A stretch of 64,000 bases of DNA from Bacteroidia bacterium (GCA_030424545.1 JAUHWL010000002.1:338057-402056), one strand, 5' to 3'. Numbered from the stretch's first letter, positions 8,760 through 18,999 are shown. The notes: a model not told the origin generated them from the sequence alone. Numbers and translations are program-made.

Positions 8760-9422
8760 TTAATTCGGTTCTTCCTTCTTAGCAATGTGTTTTATTATTT
8801 CTCGATCATAAACGTGTTGCGTTTCTAATTTACCTGTTTTGCTATTTAACAAATAAGAAACTGTTAGTTTAAAATAATTCATTGGCGGATGATAATTGTC
8901 TTTATAAGTGTAAGACACATACCAAAAATTGTTTTTTACCGAATCTAACCTTGATAAGCCGTCATTGTCCCACATCGGAACTTGGGTTTGATATTTCTTA
9001 GAAAATACCGTATCTTTTCGCAAGTATTGCGGCACCAATGTGGTATCTAAAGTGAGCTGATGATTTTTAGAAACTCCATGAAATTCAACCAATGGGTTTG
9101 CCGAAACTTGTAGAACAAACCAGTCATCAAGTTCAAACAACTTTAAAGAATCGCGCCAATTTGGTTGATCAATAAAAAGTGCGCTGCCCAAACAAAAAGT
9201 ATCGTTATCTGCTAACAAATTAAAATGTGCCCCATAAAAAACATCAGCAAAATCAGCACTGTAACTTTCTGTACCGAAAAGTTTTTTGTCATCTCCTAAA
9301 TCAATTTCGTAAGAAGAGGTTGAGGTGCCAAAAGCTAGTTTTATTAAAATGAAAAGGCCGATAATTCCTATAATTATAAGCGCAGCGATGGTAAGTAAAA
9401 TTTTAAGCCATAAATTTTTCAA
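8760..9422 (-). CDS. Membrane-anchored hypothetical protein
   Basis: I do not recognise this 220-residue protein. An N-terminal membrane helix (about residues 7-30, rich in Ile/Leu/Ala) is followed by an acidic, aromatic-rich extracytoplasmic domain with no cysteine pair or obvious catalytic motif. The frame opens with TTG at 9422; an in-frame TAG lies shortly upstream and no ATG is available, so TTG is taken as the start. It lies 35 bases before the T9SS cargo gene's stop, on the same strand, so the two could be co-transcribed with the cargo gene first. Function is unknown. Confidence 0.6.
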   Translation of the reverse strand: MKNLWLKILLTIAALIIIGIIGLFILIKLAFGTSTSSYEIDLGDDKKLFGTESYSADFADVFYGAHFNLLADNDTFCLGSALFIDQPNWRDSLKLFELDDWFVLQVSANPLVEFHGVSKNHQLTLDTTLVPQYLRKDTVFSKKYQTQVPMWDNDGLSRLDSVKNNFWYVSYTYKDNYHPPMNYFKLTVSYLLNSKTGKLETQHVYDREIIKHIAKKEEPN

Positions 9423-9457
9423 CGCGAATTTTTTAGAATTAAAATTTAACTAGTGGT

Positions 9458-10573
9458 TTAAAGCTTTACAATTTTTTGTTGGCTAACACTGCCATCTTCT
9501 AGGAACAATTTTACCACATATGTGCCTGCGCTTTCAGGTAGTTTTAGGTTGATAGGTACATGTGCATCTATCTTTTGCGCTGAAATTTGTTTACCGTCTA
9601 AAGAATAGACAATTACCTCTCCGGCTTTTTTGCTCTCTATTTGCACAATAGATGTTGTGGGGTTCGGGTAGATTGTAAAGACTTCAATTTTGCGATTTTC
9701 ATCAAGATTAAACAAGGGGTTTTTGCGCAAAACGCTGAGTACACTGGGTTTGCCTAAAAACTCTTCCGAAGTAAAATAATACCGGTTTCGACCGTCTGTT
9801 GCCAATCCTTCAGCTTGAATTGAGCCTGGCAAGATTAGAGCGTTTTCTGAGTTTGTCCCGATAGAAAATTTTGAGCTCGTAATGTTATATCGTGCGTGTA
9901 GTCGTGGGTTAGGGTCGCTAATCAGTAATACAAGTGCATCTACCAACGCATCATGTACCATATCGGCCGCAGTTACAATGCCGGCCGGAAAACCTAAACT
10001 ATCATGCACAGGCAGCACAAATGTGCCGGCCATTTTTGGCAAACCATATACACGTGTGCCGCCTGGGTTGCCCCATTGTTTGGTAAAAATATAAAGGCTG
10101 TCGTTAAATGTAATCAAGGCCTCGGCATCAAAATTTGTTTGAAAAGGTGCAGGTGTAAAATTGGTTTGGTTAGCGTAAGAAAAACGTATTGTATCGGCCA
10201 AAACGGTATCGTTTGCCCAATAATCGGCTTGCGAGATTTTGTATATGCGTAAGTTTTGTCGTGTACCTTGATTGTTGCCAAAATCACCAATATAAATGTG
10301 AGTAAAATCGGCAGTAATATCTTCCCAATCTACATTGGTAGCGTTCCCAACATAAACGGTTCTAGAGACATTGCCCGTAAGGGTATCAATTTCATAAAGA
10401 GCAGCTTCTCCGCCAGAATCGTTGTGTGTAATAAATGTGCCGTTTAACACAAGCAAACCACTACTTTCTGTAATCGGATTATTAAGGCTGATGATAGAAT
10501 CTGCCTGATACTGTGCATTTGCGGTAAAAATGGCAAATAGAATGAAATAAATAATCAATTGAATTTTTTGCAT
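9458..10573 (-). CDS. Secreted beta-propeller-like protein with T9SS sorting domain
   Basis: A 371-residue exported protein, if started at the ATG at 10573, which gives a clean signal peptide (MQKIQLIIYFILFAIFTANA). A second ATG at 10603 adds ten residues. The middle (about residues 25-285) has repeated blade-like segments such as VDWEDITADFTHIYIGDFGNN and DAEALITFNDSLYIFTKQW, recalling SdiA-regulated or esterase-like beta-propeller phytase folds. The last ~75 residues are a type A T9SS C-terminal domain: EVFTIYPNPTTSIVQIES, then VYSLDGKQI, then a GTYVVKLFLEDGSVSQQKIVKL ending. It should be secreted by the T9SS and either attached to the surface or released. Enzymatic activity cannot be inferred with confidence. 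Confidence 0.82.
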   Translation of the reverse strand: MQKIQLIIYFILFAIFTANAQYQADSIISLNNPITESSGLLVLNGTFITHNDSGGEAALYEIDTLTGNVSRTVYVGNATNVDWEDITADFTHIYIGDFGNNQGTRQNLRIYKISQADYWANDTVLADTIRFSYANQTNFTPAPFQTNFDAEALITFNDSLYIFTKQWGNPGGTRVYGLPKMAGTFVLPVHDSLGFPAGIVTAADMVHDALVDALVLLISDPNPRLHARYNITSSKFSIGTNSENALILPGSIQAEGLATDGRNRYYFTSEEFLGKPSVLSVLRKNPLFNLDENRKIEVFTIYPNPTTSIVQIESKKAGEVIVYSLDGKQISAQKIDAHVPINLKLPESAGTYVVKLFLEDGSVSQQKIVKL

Positions 10574-10681
10574 GGCTAAAAATATCAAGATTTGACGAAT
10601 CATTCTTAATTAGAAAAATTTAATATTTCCGCCAATAATTAAAATCAATAAAACCGATATTGCTCGTTTAAAAAATCATTT

Positions 10682-12943
10682 ATGGTTACATTTTACATTA
10701 TTGTAATTGGCGTATTATTTCTATTGGCTATTTCAGATTTAGTTGTTGGTGTTAGTAATGATGCCGTAAACTTTTTAAATTCTGCTGTTGGGTCTAAAGC
10801 AGCATCGCTAAAAACCATAATGCTTGTTGCCGCTGTAGGTATATTGTTTGGGTGTACTTTTTCTAGCGGAATGATGGAAGTTGCCAGAAAAGGAATATTT
10901 CATCCCGAGAATTTTTACTTCTCAGAAATCATGATTTTATTTTTAGCCGTAATGGTAACAGATGTAATCCTGTTAGATGCATTCAATACCTTCGGTATGC
11001 CTACTTCTACAACGGTATCAATTGTTTTTGAATTATTGGGAGCCGCGGTGGCCATATCCGTAATTAAAGTTTATACAGATCCTAATGCTTTAGAAATTGG
11101 AGAGTATATAAATTCGGGAAAGGCGTTGGCTATAATTTCTGGCATTTTACTTTCCGTGGTAATTGCGTTTTCAACAGGGTTAATAATTCAATATCTCACC
11201 CGTTTGTTGTTTTCTTTCAATTATCAATCGCGCTTAAAATCTTTTGGGCCTGTATGGGGAGGCTTAGCCATTGCGGCCATTACATACTTTATTTTAATAA
11301 AGGGTGTAAAGGGGGCTTCTTTTATGAGTGAAAATCTTGTTGCTATTATTCAAAACAATTCCTTAAAAATTATTGGGTTGAGTTTTATTGGCTGGACAAT
11401 TATTTTTCTTGTGATGAACTGGTTTACAAAATGGAACATTTTAAAAGTAATTGTATTAATAGGGACATTTGCTTTAGCCATGGCCTTTGCCGGAAATGAT
11501 TTGGTAAATTTTATTGGTGTTCCGCTTGCCGGATATAATTCTTTTGAACTCTTTATAGCAAACGGTGGTGTAGAACCAGATGGTTTTTTAATGGAAGGAC
11601 TTGCAGGTAAAGTACCAACGCCCACCTTGTTATTGCTAATAGCTGGCGCAATTATGACCGTTACATTATGGCGGTCTAAAAAGGCAAAGCGAGTTATACA
11701 AACATCATTAGATCTTGGCCGGCAATATGAAGGTTCAGAACGTTTTGCATCTTACGCAATCTCCAGAAGTTTGGTACGTCAGTTTAGTAAAATGGCCAAC
11801 AACGTTAATGAAGTTTTGCCAGATAAATGGAAAGAGCGTGTTGAAAAACAATTTGACGAAAAAGCCTTTTTAGCCAAACAAGCAGCATTGGGTAAAGATG
11901 CTCCAGCTTTTGATTTGGTTCGTGCTGCGGTTACACTTGTAGTTGCTAGTATTTTAATAGCCATCGGCACATCCTTAAAACTGCCGCTATCTACAACCTA
12001 TGTTACGTTTATGGTTTTTATGGGCACATCTCTTGCCGATGGTGCTTGGGGTAGAGAGAGTGCCGTTTACAGAGTGTCTGGTGTTTTGTCTGTAATTGGC
12101 GGTTGGTTTTTTACCGCATTTTCTGCTTTTGTTGTGGCTTTTGTTATTGCCAACGTGTTTTATTTTGGTGGCATGGTGGCCATTTTGGTAGTCTTGGTAT
12201 TGGCCATCATTTTTATGGTTAGGTCTCACCGTCAACAAGAAAAAGTTTTAGAAGAACAAATTGCATTCGAAAAAAATATAGAAGAAGGAACTCTTGATCA
12301 GCAAAAAGTAATTGCGCTCTGTGCCGATAATTTACAAGACATTTTGGGCAATCTATATGATATTCTAGAAGATGCATTAGATGGACTTCAGAATGAAAAC
12401 TTAAAAAAGCTATCCCAGTCAAGAAAGAAATTTAACAACATTGATAAAAAGGCAAATAAGCTAAAAGATGCTGCACGTAAAGTGCTGGATAAAATAAATG
12501 ATGATGACATGGATTCTGCCCACATGTTTATTTTGGTAGTTGATTATTTATCAGAAATGACCAACCATGTGCAAGGTATTGTTATACCAAGTTTAAATCA
12601 TGTAGACAACAATCATAAGCCGTTATTGAAAGAACAAATAGAAGAGTTAAAAAGAATAAACAAATCGCTAAAGCATGTGCTACGAAGCACAATTAAAGTG
12701 TTTAACACGTTAAGTATAGAAGACGCAAAAAATTCTATGGACATGTCAGAGCCATTTGTTAAGCTAATAAGAACCATTAGAAAAACGCAACTTAAGCGTA
12801 TTAAAAACGGGGAAATAGGAACTAGGAGTTCTATTCTCTATCTAAACCTTTTAGGTGAATTTAGAAACTTGGCACTTTTTTCAAATCGCATTGTACAAGT
12901 TTGTAATGAACTTATTATAAACCCAGAAGAACAAACGGATTAA
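10682..12943 (+). CDS. PiT-family inorganic phosphate transporter with PhoU-like tail
   Basis: This is a large (753-residue) inner-membrane symporter for phosphate. The two diagnostic PiT repeats are visible: VSNDAVNFLNSAVGSKAA near residue 25 and FAGNDLVNFIGVPLAGYNSF near residue 270. They correspond to the GANDVANAFGTS signatures. About eleven hydrophobic segments occupy residues 1-340 and 410-520. A cytoplasmic helical region (about 525-753) is rich in Lys, Glu and Asn and resembles a PhoU-type four-helix regulator fused to the transporter, as seen in other Bacteroidota. It is transcribed away from the secreted protein gene across a 78-base gap, so it is probably monocistronic, with the DivIC-like gene 79 bases downstream. 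Confidence 0.9.
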   Translation: MVTFYIIVIGVLFLLAISDLVVGVSNDAVNFLNSAVGSKAASLKTIMLVAAVGILFGCTFSSGMMEVARKGIFHPENFYFSEIMILFLAVMVTDVILLDAFNTFGMPTSTTVSIVFELLGAAVAISVIKVYTDPNALEIGEYINSGKALAIISGILLSVVIAFSTGLIIQYLTRLLFSFNYQSRLKSFGPVWGGLAIAAITYFILIKGVKGASFMSENLVAIIQNNSLKIIGLSFIGWTIIFLVMNWFTKWNILKVIVLIGTFALAMAFAGNDLVNFIGVPLAGYNSFELFIANGGVEPDGFLMEGLAGKVPTPTLLLLIAGAIMTVTLWRSKKAKRVIQTSLDLGRQYEGSERFASYAISRSLVRQFSKMANNVNEVLPDKWKERVEKQFDEKAFLAKQAALGKDAPAFDLVRAAVTLVVASILIAIGTSLKLPLSTTYVTFMVFMGTSLADGAWGRESAVYRVSGVLSVIGGWFFTAFSAFVVAFVIANVFYFGGMVAILVVLVLAIIFMVRSHRQQEKVLEEQIAFEKNIEEGTLDQQKVIALCADNLQDILGNLYDILEDALDGLQNENLKKLSQSRKKFNNIDKKANKLKDAARKVLDKINDDDMDSAHMFILVVDYLSEMTNHVQGIVIPSLNHVDNNHKPLLKEQIEELKRINKSLKHVLRSTIKVFNTLSIEDAKNSMDMSEPFVKLIRTIRKTQLKRIKNGEIGTRSSILYLNLLGEFRNLALFSNRIVQVCNELIINPEEQTD

Positions 12944-13022
12944 GTGTTCTCATTAAAATTTTATTGTTAAAAACTACCGCACAATACAGTTAAACTTGTT
13001 TTAAAGTTAAATATGTTTGGGT

Positions 13023-13334
13023 ATGCTTAAAAAGATAAAAGATAGTAGTTGGTTTAAAGTTGTTGGAAATAAATATTTCTTTACGGGACTACCATTTGTT
13101 ATTTGGATGCTTTTTTTTGATGATAATTCATGGTTGATGCAACGCGAGCTAAACCAAGAAATAAAACAATTAAAACAAAGCATTTCATTTTATCAATCAG
13201 AATTAAGTAGGGATAGGCAAGCATTGCATGAGTTAGAAAGTAATCCTGCAGCTTTTGAAAAATATGCGCGCGAAAAATTTTGGATGCACCGTCCTGGTGA
13301 AGAAGTGTATTTTTTTGAGTTTGTAGAAGAGTAG
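13023..13334 (+). CDS. Septum formation initiator, DivIC/FtsB family
   Basis: This 103-residue bitopic membrane protein is a likely member of the FtsB/DivIC cell-division complex, in which it would pair with FtsL and FtsQ at the septum. A short cytoplasmic tail (MLKKIKDSSWFKVVGNKYF) precedes one membrane helix (about residues 20-36). A coiled coil follows (about 45-80, LNQEIKQLKQSISFYQSELS). The conserved end FEKYAREKFWMHRPGEEVYFFEF matches the family's terminal block. The frame opens at TTG 13017 (two residues longer), but ATG 13023 is the better start. It lies between the phosphate transporter and the cytochrome gene. Confidence 0.88.
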   Translation: MLKKIKDSSWFKVVGNKYFFTGLPFVIWMLFFDDNSWLMQRELNQEIKQLKQSISFYQSELSRDRQALHELESNPAAFEKYAREKFWMHRPGEEVYFFEFVEE

Positions 13335-13405
13335 AATGTGCTCTATTGTTTGATAATCAGTTGGTTATTTTTTTTATTTTTAAACTAACCAAAACATTAT
13401 CAATT

Positions 13406-14383
13406 ATGAAAAAAGTACTCTTAGCAGTTTTTACTGTCGTTTTAGTAGCCATTTTGGGATTTGTTTTATTTGTAAATGCATCAACTCCCAAAAACTATAA
13501 TCAAGAATATCCAATTTCAGATTTAAAAGTAGAGCCAGATTCTGCAAGGTTAGCACGAGGAGAATATTTGGTTTATGGTCCTGCACATTGTGGCCATTGT
13601 CATGTACCGGTAGATAAATTAGAAGCGTTAGAGTCAGGAGAAAAAGTGCCAATGACGGGCGGTTTCGGGCTTGAAATTCCACCTGGAGTATTTTATGCAC
13701 CCAACATTACGCCAGATAAAGAAACAGGAATTGGGCGCTATACAGATGGAGAACTGTATAGAATGATGCGTTACAATATTACTCCCTCCGGGCATGCCGC
13801 ATTTGATTTTATGCCGTTTATAAACATGGCCGATGAAGACATCTATAGCATTATTGCGTTTTTAAGAGCACAAAAGCCAATAAAGCATATGATGCAACCC
13901 ATAGAATTATCTTTTTTAGGAAAAATGATTTACGCTTTTGATGGTATAAAACCGGGTAAACCAGATAAAGATGTACCAAAAACCATTGAGGAAATTGAAT
14001 CTATAGCATATGGAAAGTATATGGCATATGCCGTAGCAAATTGTAGGGGGTGCCATACCAATAGAGATTTAAAAACGGGCGAATATATTGGAGAAGAATA
14101 TGCAGGTGGATTGGTCTTTGGCCCAGATAATTTAAGTGGTGGTTGGCAGTTTATAACCCCTAACCTCACCAATGATGCAGAAACTGGAATAATGGCCAAA
14201 TGGACAGAAGATCAATTTATTGAAAGAATGCGTAGTGGCCGGGTGCATCAATATTCGCCAATGCCTTGGTTGGCCGTTGCAGATATGAAAGAGGGAGATT
14301 TACGTGCTGTTTATCGCTATTTAAAAACCGTAAAACCGGTAAAAAATAAAATTGATGAAACAGCCATTGAAAACCCTGAATAG
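13406..14383 (+). CDS. Diheme cytochrome c
   Basis: An exported or membrane-anchored cytochrome c of 325 residues, with two heme-binding domains. The chosen ATG at 13406 gives a typical leader (MKKVLLAVFTVVLVAILGFVLF); the frame itself extends 20 residues further upstream without a plausible signal. Heme motifs are CGHCH and, in the second half, CRGCH. Candidate distal methionines are in DFMPF and SPMPW. This two-domain layout resembles the cytochrome subunits of alcohol or aldehyde dehydrogenases, but no dehydrogenase partner gene is adjacent. It could serve as a periplasmic electron carrier. A strong terminator lies 19 bases after its stop codon. Confidence 0.88.
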   Translation: MKKVLLAVFTVVLVAILGFVLFVNASTPKNYNQEYPISDLKVEPDSARLARGEYLVYGPAHCGHCHVPVDKLEALESGEKVPMTGGFGLEIPPGVFYAPNITPDKETGIGRYTDGELYRMMRYNITPSGHAAFDFMPFINMADEDIYSIIAFLRAQKPIKHMMQPIELSFLGKMIYAFDGIKPGKPDKDVPKTIEEIESIAYGKYMAYAVANCRGCHTNRDLKTGEYIGEEYAGGLVFGPDNLSGGWQFITPNLTNDAETGIMAKWTEDQFIERMRSGRVHQYSPMPWLAVADMKEGDLRAVYRYLKTVKPVKNKIDETAIENPE

Positions 14384-14401
14384 CATGAAAGTTATATTTT
14401 T

Positions 14402-14429
14402 AAAGGGCGCTTGTTCAGCGCCTTTTTTT
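14402..14429 (+). terminator. Rho-independent terminator after the cytochrome c gene
   Basis: AAAGGGCGC (14402-14410) pairs fully, counting one G-U, with GCGCCTTTT from 14418 across a 7-base loop. The right arm runs directly into a tract of seven T. It separates the cytochrome gene from the methylmalonyl-CoA mutase operon. Confidence 0.9.
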
Positions 14430-14546
14430 ATAGATACATAGCGGCATTAATTCTTTCTTAGTAGAAGAAGTTCAACTATTTTTATGGCATATAAGAACTT
14501 ACTTTAGATAAAGAGCATCCAGTCTTTTACATTTTAAAGGCAGTTG

Positions 14547-14554
14547 TACCTTTG
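14547..14554 (+). promoter_or_regulatory. -7 promoter element (TACCTTTG) for mutAB
   Basis: An exact TAnnTTTG match lies 20 bases before the mutA ATG and just after an upstream terminator, so it is a good candidate for the operon promoter. A TTG at the -33 distance is not visible. The rest of the 14430-14574 gap shows no recognisable cobalamin riboswitch. Confidence 0.5.
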
Positions 14555-14574
14555 AGCCCCTTAAAACAAACATT

Positions 14575-15969
14575 ATGTCAGATTCACTTTTTAGTGCATT
14601 TACACCAAATACCTATCAAGATTGGGTAGAGAAAACCACCAAAGATTTACGCGGAAAGCCCCTAGAATCTTTGCAAAGTTTTACGGCAGATGGGTTATTA
14701 ATCAACCCCTTTTATACTCAAAATTTTCCCAAAACTATTTTTGCTGATCAGCCTAAAAGTACCAATGCCGGCTGGATAACCGTAGAAGAATTTGTAGTAG
14801 AAGATGAGGCTAAAACTAATAAAGATGTGCTAGATAAATTAAACCGTGGCGCCAATGGCTTACTTTTTTACGCGTACGCTGATGTTGATGTGGCAACCTT
14901 ATTAAAAGGTGTTTTAATGGAGCACGTGGCTATTCATTTTGTTGTAGAAACTAACGTAGATCTTGTATTGGCCAATTGGTTGCTGTATGCAGAAAAACAA
15001 GGGGTGGCCTTAGAAAAATTGCGCGGTAGCATCAATACAGATCCTATAGAAAATGCCGCCCGGACGGGCAATTGGCAAGATGATGCCGAAATAGATTTGG
15101 AGCAACTAAATGCTTTAGTGGCCGATGCTCCGGCAGGCATTAAAACATTATGCGTTAACGCCAACCTCTACGGAAATGCTGGCGCCACACCAGCCCAACA
15201 ATTGGGAATGGCCTTGGCTCATGGCTATGAGTTTTTAACCAATTTAGGAACAAAACATGCCAACGCTATTTGGATGAACCTATCCATTGGCGGGCAATAT
15301 TTTGAGGAGATAGCCAAGTTTCGTGCTATGCGCAGGTTGTGGAAGTTTTTACTTGAAGAATTAAAAGCTCCGGCTACCAATTTGCACATTTATGCCGAAG
15401 CAGGTTTTCGCAACAAAACCATTTACGATCCCTGGGTAAATATGCTGCGCAGCACTACAGAATGTATGAGTGCAGCCATTGGCGGTGCCGATGAAATATT
15501 GCTTCGCCCATACAACGCAACTTACACAGAGCCTACAGAATTTGGCAATCGCGTAGCCCGAAATCAGCAATTGGTTTTAGCTTACGAGAGTTACTTTAAC
15601 CGCGTAAACGATCCATCTGCTGGAAGTTATTTTGTAGAAAATCTTACCGAAGAATTGGCTCAAAAAGGATGGAAAGTTTTTCAAGAAATAGAAGCGCAAG
15701 GTGGTATGATAGCCGCCTTAGAAAAAGGATATGTGCAGAAATTAATTGCCGAATCGGCTGCCAGAGAACAAGCTCTTTTTGATTCCGGTGAGATTTCTTT
15801 ACTTGGTACAAATGTGTACCCAAATAAAGAAGAAGAAATGAAAGCTGACGTAGATGAACCATTGTTTAGCGGCACACCAGAAGACACGCAAATCATCCCG
15901 ATTGTTGCCAAACGCTTAGCCGAAAGTTTAGAAAAAGATAGGCTAGAAGAGGAGAATTGGGAGAGATAG
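14575..15969 (+). CDS. mutA: Methylmalonyl-CoA mutase, small (beta) subunit
   Basis: This 464-residue subunit pairs with MutB in the heterodimeric mutase that interconverts (R)-methylmalonyl-CoA and succinyl-CoA. The enzyme links propionate metabolism with the TCA cycle. It retains the TIM-barrel fold of the family, for example AEAGFRNKTIYDPWVNMLRS and the later VNDPSAGSYFVENLTEELAQ block. It lacks a C-terminal cobalamin-binding domain with DxHxxG, as expected for the non-catalytic subunit. Length is shorter than the ~620 residues of many MutA proteins because most of the degenerate B12 domain is missing. It is followed by mutB after 56 bases, in one operon. Confidence 0.93.
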   Translation: MSDSLFSAFTPNTYQDWVEKTTKDLRGKPLESLQSFTADGLLINPFYTQNFPKTIFADQPKSTNAGWITVEEFVVEDEAKTNKDVLDKLNRGANGLLFYAYADVDVATLLKGVLMEHVAIHFVVETNVDLVLANWLLYAEKQGVALEKLRGSINTDPIENAARTGNWQDDAEIDLEQLNALVADAPAGIKTLCVNANLYGNAGATPAQQLGMALAHGYEFLTNLGTKHANAIWMNLSIGGQYFEEIAKFRAMRRLWKFLLEELKAPATNLHIYAEAGFRNKTIYDPWVNMLRSTTECMSAAIGGADEILLRPYNATYTEPTEFGNRVARNQQLVLAYESYFNRVNDPSAGSYFVENLTEELAQKGWKVFQEIEAQGGMIAALEKGYVQKLIAESAAREQALFDSGEISLLGTNVYPNKEEEMKADVDEPLFSGTPEDTQIIPIVAKRLAESLEKDRLEEENWER

Positions 15970-16025
15970 ATGAGTGCTTAGTTTTTAGTCTTAAGCGTTA
16001 AGTCGATTAACAAAATGTAATCAAA

Positions 16026-18155
16026 ATGAACAGAAAAGATTTTTCAAAATCAACATATAAAAACCCAGGTGCAACGGCTACGGAAAGCAAAACAGCCTTC
16101 AAATCGCCCGAGCAAATAGATATTAAAGAAAGCTACAGCAAAGCCGATGTAGCTGATTTAAAACATACAAATTTCTCGGCTGGTTTGCCACCATATTTGC
16201 GTGGGCCGTATACTTCTATGTATGTTTCTCGCCCCTGGACGGTGCGCCAATACGCAGGTTTTTCTACAGCTGAGGAAAGCAATGCGTTTTACCGCAGAAA
16301 CTTGGCGGCTGGTCAAAAAGGGCTTTCGGTTGCGTTTGATTTAGCCACGCACCGCGGCTACGATTCAGACCACGAACGCGTGGTGGGCGATGTTGGTAAA
16401 GCCGGTGTGGCCATCGATTCGGTAGAGGATATGAAAATTCTTTTCGACCAAATTCCGCTTGACCAAATGTCGGTTTCTATGACCATGAACGGGGCTGTAA
16501 TTCCCATTTTGGCGTTTTATATTGTTGCGGCCGAAGAGCAAGGCGTGGCACCAGAAAAGTTGGCGGGCACTATTCAGAATGATATTTTAAAAGAATTTAT
16601 GGTGCGGAATACCTATATCTATCCGCCCAAACACAGCATGCGCATTATCGCAGATATTTTTAAATATACCAGCGACAAGATGCCGAAATTCAATAGTATT
16701 TCCATTTCGGGCTACCACATGCAAGAGGCGGGCGCTACGGCCGATATTGAGCTGGCGTACACCTTGGCTGATGGTTTAGATTACATCCGCACGGGCATTG
16801 CAGCCGGCATGGACATTGACACATTTGCACCCCGTCTTTCATTTTTCTGGGCCATCGGTATGAACCATTTTATGGAAATTGCTAAAATGCGTGCCGGCCG
16901 CATGTTATGGTCGAAATTGGTAAAACAGTTTAATCCGAAAAACGAAAAAAGCATGGCGTTGCGTACGCATTGCCAAACCAGTGGTTGGAGTTTAACAGAG
17001 CAAGATCCGTACAACAATGTGGCGCGCACAGCAGTAGAAGCCATGGCCGCGGCTTTTGGTGGCACGCAAAGTTTGCACACCAATGCGTTGGACGAGGCCA
17101 TTGCTTTGCCCACAGATTTCTCGGCTCGCATTGCCCGAAACACACAGATTTTTATTCAGAAAGAAACGGGCATTACCAAAACGGTAGACCCATGGGCGGG
17201 CAGTTATTACGTAGAAAGTTTAACCAACGATTTAGCAGAACGCGCCTGGAAATTGATTGAGGAAGTGGAAGAATTGGGCGGCATGACCAAAGCCATCGAA
17301 GCCGGAATTCCGAAAATGCGCATAGAAGAAGCCGCAGCACGCAAGCAAGCGCGCATAGATTCTGGCCAAGATGTAATTGTTGGCACCAACGCTTTCCGAC
17401 TAGATAAAGAAGACCCGATAGATATTCTAGAAGTTGACAATACAGCCGTGCGACTTTCGCAAATTGAGCGCTTGAATAAAATGAAAACCGAAAGAAATAC
17501 GGCTGAGGTAAAAGTTGCACTTGCCGCAATTACCGAAGCCGCCAAAAACGGCAGCGGAAATTTATTAGAATTGGCCGTTGATGCCGCTAGAAAACGTGCC
17601 AGTTTAGGCGAAATTAGCGATGCTATGGAAGAAGCTTTTGGCCGATATAAAGCAGAAATCAGAAGCATAACTGGCGTTTACAGAAACGAAATGAAAGACA
17701 ATGAAAAATTTGAAACGGCCCGAAAATTAGCAGATGAGTTTGCCGTAATCGAAGGCCGCAGACCACGCATTATGGTGGCCAAAATGGGCCAAGATGGGCA
17801 CGACCGTGGCGCCAAAGTGGTATCTACAAGTTTTGCCGATTTAGGTTTTGACGTAGACATTGGTCCATTATTTCAAACCCCAGCCGAAGCCGCCAAGCAA
17901 GCCGTAGAAAATGACGTGCATATTTTGGGCGTGTCATCGCTTGCTGCAGGGCACAAAACCTTGGTGCCGCAAGTTTTGGCCGAGCTAGAAAAACTGGGTC
18001 GTGATGATATTTTGGTAGTTGTGGGTGGCGTTATTCCGCACCAAGATTACCAGTATTTGTACGATGCCGGAGCAGCCGCCATTTTTGGTCCGGGTACCGT
18101 TATCGCCAATGCAGCTTCTAAAATTTTAGAAGTAATGATTGAGATTCGGAAGTAG
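16026..18155 (+). CDS. mutB: Methylmalonyl-CoA mutase, large (alpha) subunit
   Basis: This is the catalytic, adenosylcobalamin-dependent subunit (709 residues). The N-terminal TIM barrel carries [35 protein letters not shown] and [19 protein letters not shown], where substrate- and radical-contacting residues lie in characterised mutases. The C-terminal Rossmann-like B12 domain begins around residue 575. It has the cobalt-ligand motif D590-G-H592-D-R-G595 and later [17 protein letters not shown]. Length and domain order are normal for the family. It shares a promoter with mutA. No meaB/argK chaperone or epimerase gene follows here; instead a small membrane protein gene begins 18 bases later. 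Confidence 0.96.
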   Translation: MNRKDFSKSTYKNPGATATESKTAFKSPEQIDIKESYSKADVADLKHTNFSAGLPPYLRGPYTSMYVSRPWTVRQYAGFSTAEESNAFYRRNLAAGQKGLSVAFDLATHRGYDSDHERVVGDVGKAGVAIDSVEDMKILFDQIPLDQMSVSMTMNGAVIPILAFYIVAAEEQGVAPEKLAGTIQNDILKEFMVRNTYIYPPKHSMRIIADIFKYTSDKMPKFNSISISGYHMQEAGATADIELAYTLADGLDYIRTGIAAGMDIDTFAPRLSFFWAIGMNHFMEIAKMRAGRMLWSKLVKQFNPKNEKSMALRTHCQTSGWSLTEQDPYNNVARTAVEAMAAAFGGTQSLHTNALDEAIALPTDFSARIARNTQIFIQKETGITKTVDPWAGSYYVESLTNDLAERAWKLIEEVEELGGMTKAIEAGIPKMRIEEAAARKQARIDSGQDVIVGTNAFRLDKEDPIDILEVDNTAVRLSQIERLNKMKTERNTAEVKVALAAITEAAKNGSGNLLELAVDAARKRASLGEISDAMEEAFGRYKAEIRSITGVYRNEMKDNEKFETARKLADEFAVIEGRRPRIMVAKMGQDGHDRGAKVVSTSFADLGFDVDIGPLFQTPAEAAKQAVENDVHILGVSSLAAGHKTLVPQVLAELEKLGRDDILVVVGGVIPHQDYQYLYDAGAAAIFGPGTVIANAASKILEVMIEIRK

Positions 18156-18173
18156 ACAATTGAAAATTTTCAC

Positions 18174-18425
18174 ATGAAAAAGATTAAATTGATGCTATGG
18201 TTCCTTGTTTTTATTTTTTCTTGTTTAGGATATTATCTGCTCATGCATGTTTATCTCGTTCAAGAATCGCAATTAGAAAGCGGGCAGGTAGTTGGTAGCA
18301 TAAGGCAATTAGAGATTATACATTCTGTATTGTTGTTGTTATTCTTAATGGGTGCTTTTTTAAGCCTAATAATGCTCGCGGTAAAGCTTGTAAAAATGAT
18401 TATAAAAACGCGAAATACTGAATAG
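18174..18425 (+). CDS. Small two-helix membrane protein, unknown
   Basis: An 83-residue protein with two hydrophobic segments (about residues 5-28 and 44-72) and short charged ends (MKKIK and KTRNTE). I do not recognise a family. The ATG at 18174 lies 18 bases after the mutB stop, which suggests co-transcription with mutAB, but nothing in the sequence ties it to the mutase reaction. The lack of a recognisable domain and the small size keep confidence moderate. Confidence 0.55.
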   Translation: MKKIKLMLWFLVFIFSCLGYYLLMHVYLVQESQLESGQVVGSIRQLEIIHSVLLLLFLMGAFLSLIMLAVKLVKMIIKTRNTE

Positions 18426-18600
18426 CGTAATAATCACTAGTAATTACCCTTGGTTTTTTTTGAGATATTCTTAATGTAGAATGGGTATTTTTTCAATCAA
18501 AACAAAATACCAATGTGGCTTGATGTGATTTTAGTTACTTATTGTTGGGTTGGCATATTTTATTTTTGATGTCATTTTTAACACAAAAAGAAGCTATGTT

Positions 18601-18990
18601 ATGAGTTACTATATAAGCAATAAAATTTCTGCTAGCACTTTTTCAGAAGCTATTGAAAAAACCACAGCAGCACTAAAAGAACAAGGTTTTGGTGTGCTTA
18701 CAACCATAGACATGAAAGCCACACTGAAAGCCAAAATTGATAAAGACATAGAGCCTTATACAATTCTTGGGGCGTGCAATCCAAAGTTTGCAAGTCAGGC
18801 ACTTGATGCCGAAAACAACATTGGCGTGTTTTTGCCCTGTAATGTTCTTGTAAAGCAAACTAAAAATGGCTTTGAAGCAGTGGCGGTAGATCCTGCTGCC
18901 AGCATGATGGCCATTCCAAATCCTGAACTCATCACGTTTGCCGATGAGGTAAAAAGAATGCTATCTGACGCAATAAAAACGCTCTCGTAA
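18601..18990 (+). CDS. DUF302 domain protein
   Basis: This 129-residue cytoplasmic protein consists of one DUF302 domain. Family features are the opening YYISNKISASTFSEAIEKT, the segment KEQGFGVLTTIDMKATLKAK, and the core YTILGACNPKFASQALDAE with its conserved cysteine and proline. The frame continues upstream to a TTG at 18550, but the ATG at 18601 matches the family start. DUF302 proteins are small alpha/beta proteins of unknown function, often found near redox or metal genes. Here the nitrite-reductase operon converges on it from the other strand, with only 9 bases between the stops. Confidence 0.85.
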   Translation: MSYYISNKISASTFSEAIEKTTAALKEQGFGVLTTIDMKATLKAKIDKDIEPYTILGACNPKFASQALDAENNIGVFLPCNVLVKQTKNGFEAVAVDPAASMMAIPNPELITFADEVKRMLSDAIKTLS

Positions 18991-18999
18991 ACCGGGAAA

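Noticed and set aside
13012..13019. TATGTTTG, an exact TAnnTTTG match
   Set aside because: It ends only 3 bases before the DivIC-like ATG, leaving no room for a normal transcription start, and it overlaps the alternative TTG start. Probably chance.
14430..14574. Cobalamin riboswitch before the methylmalonyl-CoA mutase operon
   Set aside because: The gap is too short and lacks the conserved B12-box type sequence. Only a -7 element is visible.
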